64,000 nt of DNA from Skeletonema tropicum (taxonomy: Eukaryota > Bacillariophyta > Thalassiosirophyceae > Thalassiosirales > Thalassiosiraceae): assembly GCA_037178625.1 (NCBI GenBank), contig CM074143.1:1240001-1304000 (forward strand), read 5' to 3'. A program made the translations under genes and the position numbers. This document shows, one piece after another, positions 56,701 to 64,000 of this stretch. Positions within the stretch are counted from its first letter, which is position 1. The number at the start of each line of letters is the position of its first letter. A model generated the notes under the pieces. It was not told where the DNA came from. It was given only the letters and a program-made list of their open reading frames with translations, and searched no databases.

Positions 56701-57484
56701 TACTTCTACTTTTACAAATTATGAGCGAGGTGATTCTGACCAATCTAATGTGTCGGATGTTGAAAATAGAGTTGAGTTTGGTTCTGATAGCGAACATTCC
56801 AAACCCAAAAATGAAAATGAATCATTTTGGTCCCAGATTAAATTCGTGCGCAGACACATGACCCCAGCTGTTCATCTTTGCATGTTCCTCATCTTTTCGA
56901 AGCAGTTTACTGTGGAAAATATGATTAGTAGTGCATCAATGGTGACAAAGAATAGATATGGCTGGGAATTGAAACAAGTAGGTGCTTTGGGGACTGTAGT
57001 GGGTTGCCTAACTATTCCTATTTCAATCTTTGTAGGGTGGATTTCTCAGTATCGTGAGGATGGGGTTCTAATGGTTTGGTTGATCACGTGTGCTACACTT
57101 GGAATGGCACTTTTGGTCGACCCTACAGACTTTATGTCGACAGATACAGACACGTACAATGAAGGAGATATCTTTGCTGTTGGGCCTAACAGGTATTACG
57201 CTGGATATTTGCTTGTGTTTTGCTCGATCCAAGCATTTGATGGTGTTGTGGGTTCGGTCTTATCGAAGGTAATTCCGACAGCACTGGCTGCCGGGACCTT
57301 GAACTCTGGGCTGCTGGCCACAATTGTCGGCACACTTGGTCGTGCGTTGGGGGATGCCTTCATTACAACTGTCGGCTTCATCGATCTGAGGCAGGTGCAA
57401 AACTTACTCTTTGTGCCCTCATTTGTGATCCTACTTGGGGATCTTGTACTTGTGTTAATGAAGCGTGAGACTCTAACAGCTTAG
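53714..57484 (+). CDS. SPX-MFS vacuolar phosphate transporter-like protein
   Basis: 1256 residues in one exon. The N-terminal half is an SPX domain spread by N-, G- and D-rich inserts: WSSHHASYHLLQECLAFF near residue 90, LSFMERVELSAVLDSEVERA near 290, and ELHAFVTTNIIVVRQILIRY near 410. In the last the usual Lys pair of the inositol-pyrophosphate site (KILKKxD) reads RQILIRYD. A linker with QVYIFKCVQSKTQRSIEKTY leads to an MFS transporter from about residue 757, with around a dozen membrane segments (for example FSLVLNILSCFLYMMNYYIV) and GRFLTGLGGPRSMNRRYIAD after TM4. This is the plan of plant PHT5/VPT and diatom VPT proteins, which move phosphate across the vacuole membrane under SPX control. 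It converges on the USP gene with 93 bp between stops. Confidence 0.88.
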   Translation: MPAIPPRTEDVIAGGGSFSACLERAIRRPPPSDHHPTYSSTKERSGGGGGGLPNINEASSEETTTTPQPSNDLQGSSSAANNHNDELLNQDWSSHHASYHLLQECLAFFSRRRLAVRTAIRDNNINNDSHNNNTTNNNNNNRISQHELTKLIHDYSKKAPNLNTHVMEYASQRALGTTPPRCGYNTNTTSNNNASYNNKRSNIFTRSLRCGSCYTEEEFMRDEENSFASDGYNVTTGGSYVEMMDHIGNNNNNNNSNTTNFNNSNTNELNLPGGGEVNIMLTEAEVMKQLSFMERVELSAVLDSEVERAVMFYRNRLAELAPNREDGEVLPRRFTAAASGDDDDGGGGGGGVTSMMMGGGSSSNPEFNELLGNNNNNDQDDDDDLIEPSSNRIIDTLSFNDLGSEILELHAFVTTNIIVVRQILIRYDAFVRSLGGSPMSSWYQKTRRLRKNGRSSDFRDLTFHSKLKRLTLAYIGEYKQNLEKYENEEEGEGFLGSRGGGGRGNRRRRRRLRFKGFADQFHKLVDAAEEIKKRQRARWRQPAMNVSAMDFGEGFSSIHDKEGGEDGGGELGIETAVAPPSASMERSQTPPLRPAASSDSYLETPKSEITGADAVLPTRPLQPPDYASLRSNPDIGEDIEYQVYIFKCVQSKTQRSIEKTYTGRASGVRDNFITTLREYFLLGSALTNLSLMPEYLIMRGKSLKSSLLVVAQWRDARKANLYGIIPEPEGINDSWFGGFRGVEPQSTPKSASSSTNTKFSLVLNILSCFLYMMNYYIVGPSSVQYANALGAKDAMSGLIIGAMPWAAMISAVIFSVWSNKSYRSPLLASGVLLIAGNILYSSAYRQGSIVMALCGRFLTGLGGPRSMNRRYIADTTPLVYRTAANAAFGTATALGAAVGPAIAVVLSNFEFELNLPLYGTLYFNAMTGPGYLMCALWMIYLTVTICMFREPVRSGLIEQVEIEKERQIELSNSNIQSIPTIQTYPSEYEMSPLERRTSTFTNYERGDSDQSNVSDVENRVEFGSDSEHSKPKNENESFWSQIKFVRRHMTPAVHLCMFLIFSKQFTVENMISSASMVTKNRYGWELKQVGALGTVVGCLTIPISIFVGWISQYREDGVLMVWLITCATLGMALLVDPTDFMSTDTDTYNEGDIFAVGPNRYYAGYLLVFCSIQAFDGVVGSVLSKVIPTALAAGTLNSGLLATIVGTLGRALGDAFITTVGFIDLRQVQNLLFVPSFVILLGDLVLVLMKRETLTA

Positions 57485-57577
57485 ATTGGAGTAATAAACG
57501 TTCTAAATATATGTGTTGACATCTAGTATATATGCGATTTACTGCACAAAAATCAAATTATATCCCTCAGCTCACAA

Positions 57578-60500
57578 TCACTTCAACTCGTACAACGCCA
57601 TGTAACAATTTTTCTGGTTCGTTTCGTTACCAGTAACGTAGTTGATAGTTCGCCTTTGGCCTACTGTGTCATCGAAGAACACCCACTGCTCTTCGACAGA
57701 CTCTTCTTCAAGTTTTCTCTTGGCACATGTTGTATAGTGACCGGAAAAGGCAGTGTTTCCAACATGATGGACAACACCGCAGAGGTGATAGAGACCATTT
57801 GGTTTTTCTTCCTCGGAACTGAAAAAGGAAGAAATGGAAAGGGAATCCTTCAGAGGTATTTTGGCTTTGTTCTTTCGGAGGACCATCTCTCCATTATCTC
57901 TTTGGGTGACAATGAACCTTTTGAAATGCAGGAGAATCGCTTTCGGCCTAGAGAGATCAAATACAGCGAAGGGGAAAGAGTTGAGTGAAATGCTGGGTAT
58001 TGATAACAACGTGAAAATCGCACACAAAACTTACCGAGAAATAATCTCCATCGTTTGAGTAGCAAAAGTGCCATCCTGACACTTCTCACAATTGACCTCA
58101 CGATCTTCCGCTTGGAAGAAATGCTCTAAACTCCGTTCCACTCCCCAAGATTCACCTTGGTCATCTTCTCCCACATCAATAGACAAATGACGATACAACT
58201 CTTCTTTGGATCGAGAATAGCCACAAGATTTGCATTTGAGACATACCCGCACTTTGAGATGAAAATATTCATCCGTGGGGAGATCGGTAGTTACCACGGT
58301 AGAAGGTTTCTCTTCGTCAACAGTAGCATCACTATCCTCACTATTGAACTCTTCCGACTTTTTGGATTCATCATCCTTCTCATCTGAAAAAGGATCATTG
58401 ACCAACTCTTCATGCAAAAAGTCCACCAAGTCACCAAGGAACTCATGAGCATCCCGTTGCTCATACCCAGCAAACTTCTCCGTCAGCACATCCATCTGCT
58501 TCTTCAATGCCGATGGATTTGCCGCCTTGGAAGTGAGCAATGTGCTACGTGCCACGTCGGGGGAGATCAGGGGAACATCCACCTCTTTCAATGCCCCAAT
58601 GGTCACGGCTACCTCGAGCAATGACGTTGTTAGTGGCAAATCCTTCATGATATGCAATTCCTCATAGGATTGGTAGAGCTTGTGAAGAAATTGAGGGATG
58701 CTGTACAATGTTTGCAACGATGCACTGAGATAACATGTATTACCAAGATTTTGAATTCCTGGAATTTTGGGCTTGTCATCTTGTTCCTCCTCCTCATCAT
58801 CATCAATATCATTCTGATCTTCAATCACGGCCACGGAAGAAAACAACTTTTGATTTCCCAACCTCCTCCTCGACATATCACGATTCATCGTTCGTGCACC
58901 TAAATTCCTCCGTCCCGGAAATCCCAATGCCGAATCCGCCTCGGAGGGTAGTAGTCTCCTACTGCCGCCGACCCGACGGAAATGATCGTTCTTGTATGGA
59001 TTCCGAGCCGCCTGACCAAGTCGAGGTCGTCCTAGACCACCCTGTCGTCCGTAGATTTGTTTCACTCGACGTTGTTGTTGGTGGTAGGTTGTCCTTATTG
59101 GTGGAGAGGGAGGAGCCGTATTTTCATCGTCGTCGTCATCTCCGTAAATGTCATCCACTTCTTCTTCTTCATAATCATCCGATCCGTACCCTCCTACAGG
59201 TGTTTTCTTATGATTATAATATGATCCAGAATCAATGGAGGGACTAAATAGGGCAGCCTTCTTCTTGGGAGTGGCAGTGGCAACACTATTGTCCCACCTA
59301 TTAGCTTGTCTCTGCATAGGGAGTGGTGTCGTTTCCACCCGTGTCGACGAGGAGCTATGCCACGTATACGACTGTTGCGAAGAAGAAGGGGGTGAAGGGG
59401 TGGATGGGTGGGAGTTGTTGAAGCCGTGTTTCTTCTTCTTCTTGGAGGGGGTCGTTGGTGGAAGAACGGGCGTCGACGATGCAGCACTACTACTTTTTGT
59501 TTTGGAGGAGGAAGCAGCGGATAGTGGTTGAAAGAAATTGAGGATGGTTCCGGATCCCTTCTTGGCAGATGATTTTTCTTCCGGGGTGGAAGAAATTTCC
59601 CCATTCTCCAAGTCGTCATCGTCGTCGTCGTCATCATTCTCAGCGTCACCTGCGACAACATCCTCCTCCGTGGTCACTGGTGAGGTCTCCCTACTCGTAT
59701 CTTCATCTGTAATTGTCTTGCCACTTGCATGATTTTCCTTGACCTTTTCTTCTCTTGCTGGAGATGGACTGTCATTCTCTCCTTCCTCCTCCTCGTTGTT
59801 GTCGTCGTCGTCTTCATCATCATCTTCCAGACGTAACTTTTTCCTGACATCACCCGTCGTAGAAGAAGGAGAAGGACCAATATCAAATTCTACATCGGAA
59901 CCGTCACTCTCCTCATTCATTTGAACTTTTACCTTTCTCAATCTCTTCTTCTTCTTCTTGTTCACCACACTCCTCTCTTCCTCTTCCAAAATTTCTTCTT
60001 CTTCTTCTTCTTGCTGCATCTGATTATTCATCTCCACATCCTCCTCCTCATCATCACTACGATCACCCAAAATTCTCTCCTCAATTTTCTTCTGCAACTT
60101 GCTCATTTTCACACGTTTTTTATCCCGTTTTTTGACAACAACATTATCTTGAAACAATACACGTGAAGATGAAAGTTTTGTTTTACTACTACCCTCTCCA
60201 TCATCGAATTCGAACTCATCATATTTTACTTCATCTTCTTCGGATGAATCATCATCATGCTGCTGACGTAATTTTGTGGGAGTAGCATTCCTTGGAGATT
60301 TGGGTGGTAAACGAAGTGGTGGGGAGGATTTATTATTATTGTTGTTTTGGAGGACATTTCCTCGTGTAGTGTGATAGTTGTGTCCACCACTATTATTATT
60401 ATTATTATTATTATTACCACTGCGAGAGAGAAAGGCCCCAGTCGACTGTTTCATTTTTGTTGGTGTCATGTGAAGTGAGGCACGTGATTGTTGTTTCATT

Positions 60501-61042
60501 GTTGGTTGATGTTGGTGATTGGATCGAGAAACGGTGGGTGTAATTAATGGCCTCTTGTTGGACCGATAATGGATGGCACCACCACCCCTACTCGTTTTTT
60601 GATGGTTGTTGTCAGCTGCATAGGGATCCTTCTCGTCATGTTTCAACTTGACCTTGCGATGCGCTTGTTTCAATGCCTCTATGAAATTGTGGAATTCTTC
60701 ATTGGTAGCATTGTTCGTGATGCAAGTGAAGGAGGATCGTCCTCCCTTGCCCTGCAATGTGACAGTGGCGGTGGCAGGTGGATGATGATGAGATGCACCA
60801 TACTGACGTCGTTGCTGCGGTCCGTTATTGAATCGATGATTGTACCGCCTGCTGTCATTGGTGTACCCGCCATCATCTTCATCTTGCTGGATGACATTGA
60901 CCTTGTTCAACTCTTTGAGCTTGATGGTCCAATTGGCACCGATGTAGAGTGTCCGTTTGTCGAATGCAACGACCGAGGAGGGAACGGAGGTGCCGCCCGA
61001 AGTGGTGATGCTGTCGAAGTGGAATTGAAGCTCTTTACTCAT
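57578..61042 (-). CDS. USP37-like ubiquitin-specific protease
   Basis: Exons 61042-58035 and 57947-57578, with an 87-nt intron (GTAAGT donor, CTAG acceptor). The join gives ISRPKAILLHFKRF, a core USP motif; 1125 residues. The N-terminal 110 residues resemble the PH-like domain of USP26/29/37 (LYIGANWTIKL, then FHNFIEALKQAHRK). A long acidic disordered region follows; within it GTILNFFQP resembles a degenerate PCNA-interacting box. The catalytic domain starts near 760: Cys box NLGNTCYLSASLQ, QRDAHEFL, a CxxC zinc ribbon (CLKCKSCGYS and CEKC), and in exon 2 the His box GLYHLCGVVHH to SGHYTTC and a terminal WVFFDD. It removes ubiquitin from substrates, probably in the nucleus. All catalytic residues are present. 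Confidence 0.9.
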
Positions 61043-61897
61043 CGTGACAACGCCGACGCAATTATTGTTGACATTTATTATTGAGAGGAGGTAGCAGGTG
61101 ATAGGTAGGGTGTTAGCTGTTGATTACTAATGGCAGTGATGGTATGGTTAGCTGCTCCAAACCTGTCATTGCGGTATATTATGTATCGTAGTTTCGTTGC
61201 AGCTCGTTTCATCTCATCGTCGTCAGAAAAAACGAGAAGACCCCACGATTTGAAAATGTTTACGTAGATACGGTACTTCATAATGTTACACTCCACCATC
61301 GTGACACAATTTCCTTGAGAAACTACTATACTTTATATTTTATATTGGAGATGAATAATCGCTACATTGTTGGAAAGTTCCAAAGTTTCGAGGAGTCGAC
61401 GCATGCAGTGTGAGTGATAGACATTTGACAGCATACTAAAACTACGAAAGCTCTCCAAAGAGAGTGTTGAAACGTTGAATTCTACCAGAGTATACTCCAC
61501 GTTGCATTCTTTGAAATAGATTCATAAACGTATCTAATACATCATATTATCACAGGAAAGAAGGCACGCTGGTAATTCTGCATCGGGCTCAAAGCCCATT
61601 GCATCAAAATTGATTCCCTTCTCTCTTGATACCATTCGAGATGCAAACACAGTAGAACCGAGGAAAGGCTAGTTCCATATATATGAAAATCACCTATAGG
61701 ACTGGTGATGCCTGTACTGACTCCAAGGCAGCAGAGGTGGTAGCAGTAGCAGAAGTAGACGCTTGATAGATCGCAAAACTAGTACCATACTATTCGGAAG
61801 TAAGAATGATGATCTCGCTACCATCCCTGTCGTAGGCACGTTTTGTTTCACACATCTCCACTGCGAATTTACAAGCATATCCATCGGTTCAATCAGA
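61043..61897. other. Intergenic, possibly 3' part of a small gene
   Basis: The minus strand from 61884 to 61690 carries an open frame (MDMLVNSQWRCVKQNVPTTG). In a neighbouring frame a protein-like stretch FAVEMCETKRAYDRDGSEII is also seen. These may belong with the frame at 61898-62122 in a small gene with an intron or frameshift. Nothing else is recognised. Confidence 0.3.
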
Positions 61898-62122
61898 TCA
61901 ACAACACGTTCGCCTTAAGCTGCCATATCTATACTCAGCCAACTTGACCAATTGTCGTTGTCTCCGAATCGTTGGTCCACTTCCAGACGAAGAAGAAGAA
62001 GTCACCCCTCCACTACTACTACCATCACTATTCTCTTCTATGCCGCTGCAACAATTTCCCAAATGTCCGTAACGCCTGCAATGGAGAGATTTCACTTGAT
62101 GCAATGAATCCGCCATGGCCAC
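61898..62122 (-). CDS. Small hypothetical Ser-rich protein
   Basis: 74 residues starting MAMADSLHQVKSLHCRRYGH with a Ser/Gly run and a basic stretch (IRRQRQLVKLAEYRYGSLRR). No family is recognised. Protein-like frames continue below 61898, so it may be only the first exon. Confidence 0.3.
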   Translation of the reverse strand: MAMADSLHQVKSLHCRRYGHLGNCCSGIEENSDGSSSGGVTSSSSSGSGPTIRRQRQLVKLAEYRYGSLRRTCC

Positions 62123-62782
62123 TTGAAACTCTGCTGTGATGATATCTGAGTCGATACTCGTTCCTTATCCATTGATAATGCCAACGCTAATATCCCACAT
62201 GCAGCGCAAACATGATGTACCTCCAATCCTTACAGTGTTATGTACCGCATAATATTATACTCCCCCTGGCAAACACCAGACGCGACAACCAACGCTTTGC
62301 ACCACAGGCGCAAACTGGGCCGAAAAGTACTCCCCCAGGATTAAGTTCACCCTTCTCTGATGACCCACGGGCTGACTACTGCATATGTACCCCATCAACA
62401 GTGTCAATGTATGATGTGCCCAAAATCGGCAAAATCGATGCTGCTTATGTATGTAACGACCGATACTTCTGTCGTCTCAAAAAATATCGAACCGCCGATA
62501 GCATTATCGGAATCAGCGTTGAAAACTGGTCTAGATATTACGTTATGGCGTTGTGTTATTGTCATTACTTCATGTTATGCACCCCACTACTTAGTGTACT
62601 GTGTAGGAGGTGCCATGGCGGCGGCGCGGTGAGTTTTGGATATTTGGAAAAAAAATTGGTGACCGAAGGAGCTCTTACTTATCCAAGCATTAAGTAAGTA
62701 GGTATGTGTCAAATCTGGTGGCTCATGAAATAGGCATTGATTGAACTTCTAATTGTCAGGGACTGTCCTTTTCTTCACAATT
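62123..62782. other. Intergenic upstream of the tRNA pair
   Basis: 660 bp. An open frame at 62212-62697 (+) is Cys/Tyr-rich and has no recognisable motif; it is probably spurious. No other tRNA or repeat is visible. Confidence 0.4.
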
Positions 62783-62854
62783 GGGGATGTGGCACAGTGG
62801 TAGCGCGTCCGCTTTGCATGCGGAAAGTCCGGGGTTCGACTCCCCGCATCTCCA
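62783..62854 (+). tRNA. trnA-UGC: tRNA-Ala (anticodon TGC)
   Basis: A 72-nt cloverleaf without intron. The acceptor stem GGGGATG pairs with CATCTCC and includes G3-U70, the alanine identity pair. The D arm is GCAC-AGTGGTA-GCGC with one A-C mismatch. The anticodon stem TCCGC/GCGGA carries loop TTTGCAT, with the anticodon TGC at 62815-62817. The T arm CGGGG-TTCGACT-CCCCG is perfect. The discriminator is A. No T-run follows it; the next gene starts nine bases later, so the transcript probably runs on into the permuted tRNA-Cys. Confidence 0.95.
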
Positions 62855-62863
62855 TCGCAATCT

Positions 62864-62941
62864 TCGAATGGTCACGTGTTCGACTCACGTTGGGTGCTAC
62901 TGTCGCACTTATAGCTCAGTGGTAGAGCGTTCGATTGCAGA
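62864..62941 (+). tRNA. trnC-GCA: Circularly permuted tRNA-Cys (anticodon GCA)
   Basis: The 3' half (62864-62898) precedes the 5' half (62905-62941), separated by ACTGTC (62899-62904). Put in normal order they make a 72-nt cloverleaf with all stems paired: acceptor GCACTTA with TGGGTGC (two G-U), D stem GCTC/GAGC, anticodon stem TTCGA/TCGAA, T stem ACGTG/CACGT with loop TTCGACT. Anticodon GCA is at 62937-62939, and the discriminator U73 is the known Cys identity base. Before the 3' half, GCAA (62857-62860) can pair with TTGC (62935-62938) of the anticodon loop, with a 3-nt bulge TCT between the helices. This is half of the bulge-helix-bulge that splicing endonuclease cuts; the outer helix is weak. 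A T8 run follows the 5' half. Exact ligation (37/38 or 38/39) is uncertain. Known permuted tRNAs mature through a circular intermediate. Confidence 0.85.
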
Positions 62942-62944
62942 ATC

Positions 62945-62952
62945 TTTTTTTT
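62945..62952 (+). terminator. Pol III terminator (T8)
   Basis: Eight T immediately after AATC at the end of the tRNA-Cys 5' half. This is where a Pol III transcript of a permuted gene should end, and it is the first T-run of four or more after tRNA-Ala. Confidence 0.8.
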
Positions 62953-63442
62953 ATACGCCCCATCTCATTATTCTTTTGCATTGCAGCGGAAGGTATCATG
63001 GTGAACTATGCGTCGAAGGTACTTATTGCTTTTATGTTTTTGCTGCTGACGATTGTGAATTGTGATCTCTTCCTTCCTCGTGTTACATTGGCATTGTTCA
63101 TTGTTCTTTTCGTGTATCAGACAGCACCAATGATTTTCGGTTTATACATATATCTCTGACGACTATGCCAAGCCAAGTGACTATCAATACAACCTCAACA
63201 CCATCCCATGCCAGGATTATATTCAGATTCAGTACCTCTAGCACTCATTATCTTGTAGCACTATTCTCTTTATTTTTAGCTTATGGATGCCATAACATAT
63301 GGCCAAATAATGTAATCTATATAACCAAACAGGATGATGATGCAACAAAAGTCTAAAGATGCTGTAAATCCTTCATTGGCAGGACAAAAAAAATATCCCA
63401 TATAATGTGTATGCACGATGTTCAGAAAACCCACCAATTCTC
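62953..63442. other. Intergenic with a possible small membrane-protein frame
   Basis: Apart from the frame at 62998 nothing is recognised. A pyrimidine tract and GCAG at about 62972-62986 could be a splice acceptor in front of it. Confidence 0.4.
62998..63159 (+). CDS. Possible small membrane protein (53 residues)
   Basis: ATG at 62998 opens MVNYASKVLIAFMFLLLTIV, then a short polar turn and a second hydrophobic stretch (VTLALFIVLFVYQ), ending GLYIYL. Two membrane-like segments in an AT-rich frame can arise by chance. No family is recognised. Confidence 0.2.
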   Translation: MVNYASKVLIAFMFLLLTIVNCDLFLPRVTLALFIVLFVYQTAPMIFGLYIYL

Positions 63443-64000
63443 TCAATGGGTACCTGACGATTCTTTCAACTCTTCATTGAGTTCAGGACAATAAATAATG
63501 CCCTTCTTTTCTCCGTCGACAGTCTGCCAGTCACGGAATCCTTTACGGAGCGCACTCTCAGTCCAATAGTTCTTGTTCCCACGGTTCATTCCCTCCTTGC
63601 AAGTCTTGAGGTAATCCAACTGGTCTCGGAGTTCTTGAGGAATGTACTTGCAGGCTTGGATGTGCTTGCTTTGGAAGCGAATGTTGGCACGGTAGAGGCC
63701 CTTGATAGACTCGGGGTAAATGACAGAGAGGTCACCCTGTTCTTCCACGTGTTTATCCTTGCAGTAACGACAGCGGAAGCCAACCTTTCCTGCATAGCGT
63801 CTTCGACGTGCAGTCTTCTTCTTGCCTTCACCGCTGAGGTCCTCGTCTTCCTTGGGAGCGATAGTGACAAACGCCTCCAAGATGTCACGACGGATGATGG
63901 CATGAGATGGATGAGTATTCTGCTCATCCTCCTCTGAATAAAGACTTGGATACGTAACCTCAGAACTGCTGGAAGGAGGTTTATTGACAGAGCCAAAGGC
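63443..64000 (-). CDS. C-terminal part of a diatom-type Cys-containing domain protein
   Basis: The frame is open to the right edge, and no ATG is visible in the 186 codons. A disordered start (SVNKPPSSSSEVTYPSLYSE) and the segment HAIIRRDILEAFVTIAP precede a basic linker (KKKTARRRRYAGK). Then comes a domain with VGFRCRYCK, VIYPESIKGLYRANIRFQ, a CKYIPQELRDQL helix and NYWTESALRKGFRDWQ. I recall this plan (GFRCxxC, YP-x-S-x-x-x-x-Y, C-x-x-[IV]P, Y-W-x-x-[AS]-A) as a repeated domain in many diatom proteins of unknown function. The Cys pair and conserved Cys/His suggest a zinc site. The N-terminus lies outside the window. Confidence 0.65.
   Translation of the reverse strand, partial: AFGSVNKPPSSSSEVTYPSLYSEEDEQNTHPSHAIIRRDILEAFVTIAPKEDEDLSGEGKKKTARRRRYAGKVGFRCRYCKDKHVEEQGDLSVIYPESIKGLYRANIRFQSKHIQACKYIPQELRDQLDYLKTCKEGMNRGNKNYWTESALRKGFRDWQTVDGEKKGIIYCPELNEELKESSGTH

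Overview
The window looks like nuclear DNA of a centric diatom. The evidence is spliceosomal introns with GTAAGT-type donors, a plastid-targeting presequence with the ASAFAP motif typical of diatoms and other secondary red-lineage plastids, an SPX-MFS vacuolar phosphate transporter, diatom-style low-complexity N/Q/S-rich proteins, and flagellar or dynein genes (DRC2, LIS1) expected in a lineage that still makes flagellate gametes. The genus is not determined; a Thalassiosira/Cyclotella/Skeletonema-type centric is my inference.

Layout. 0-5.5 kb: a partial MORN-repeat gene, a LIS1-like WD40 gene, a foldback repeat and DRC2. 5.9-11.7 kb: two copies of an unrecognised gene family flanking a broken transposon-like gene. 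12-17 kb: a large four-AP2, AT-hook, KH-like nuclear protein. 17.5-20.1 kb: a divergent pair of almost identical plastid proteins made of two repeats (PyShell-like candidates), one with an intron and one without. 21-24 kb: an N/M/G-rich five-exon gene and a COX5b-like subunit without zinc ligands. 25.6-27.6 kb: alpha-tubulin with a 7-nt first coding exon and a 4-nt internal exon. 28.2-30.3 kb: two more copies of the unrecognised family, one a pseudogene. 31.6-41.8 kb: a giant intronless BEACH-WD40 protein. 42.4-47.9 kb: an ankyrin/UBA/PAM2 protein interrupted by a 500-N assembly gap. 48.5-49.5 kb: a TLDc protein. 49.5-53.7 kb: gene-poor DNA with dispersed repeats and a TA-flanked MITE. 53.7-61 kb: a convergent SPX-MFS transporter and USP37-like deubiquitinase. 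62.8 kb: a tRNA-Ala gene followed directly by what reads as a circularly permuted tRNA-Cys(GCA) gene. The window ends inside a gene for a Cys-containing domain that I recognise from diatom genomes.

The most striking item is the permuted tRNA-Cys. Its 3' half lies upstream of its 5' half with 6 nt between them. All four stems pair once the halves are put in order, U73 and anticodon GCA agree with Cys, and a T8 Pol III terminator follows the 5' half. Several protein genes (MORN, LIS1, the 42.4 kb gene) carry single-base frameshifts, often in homopolymers and mostly as one extra base. These are more likely assembly errors than pseudogenes, but RNA reads are needed to tell.
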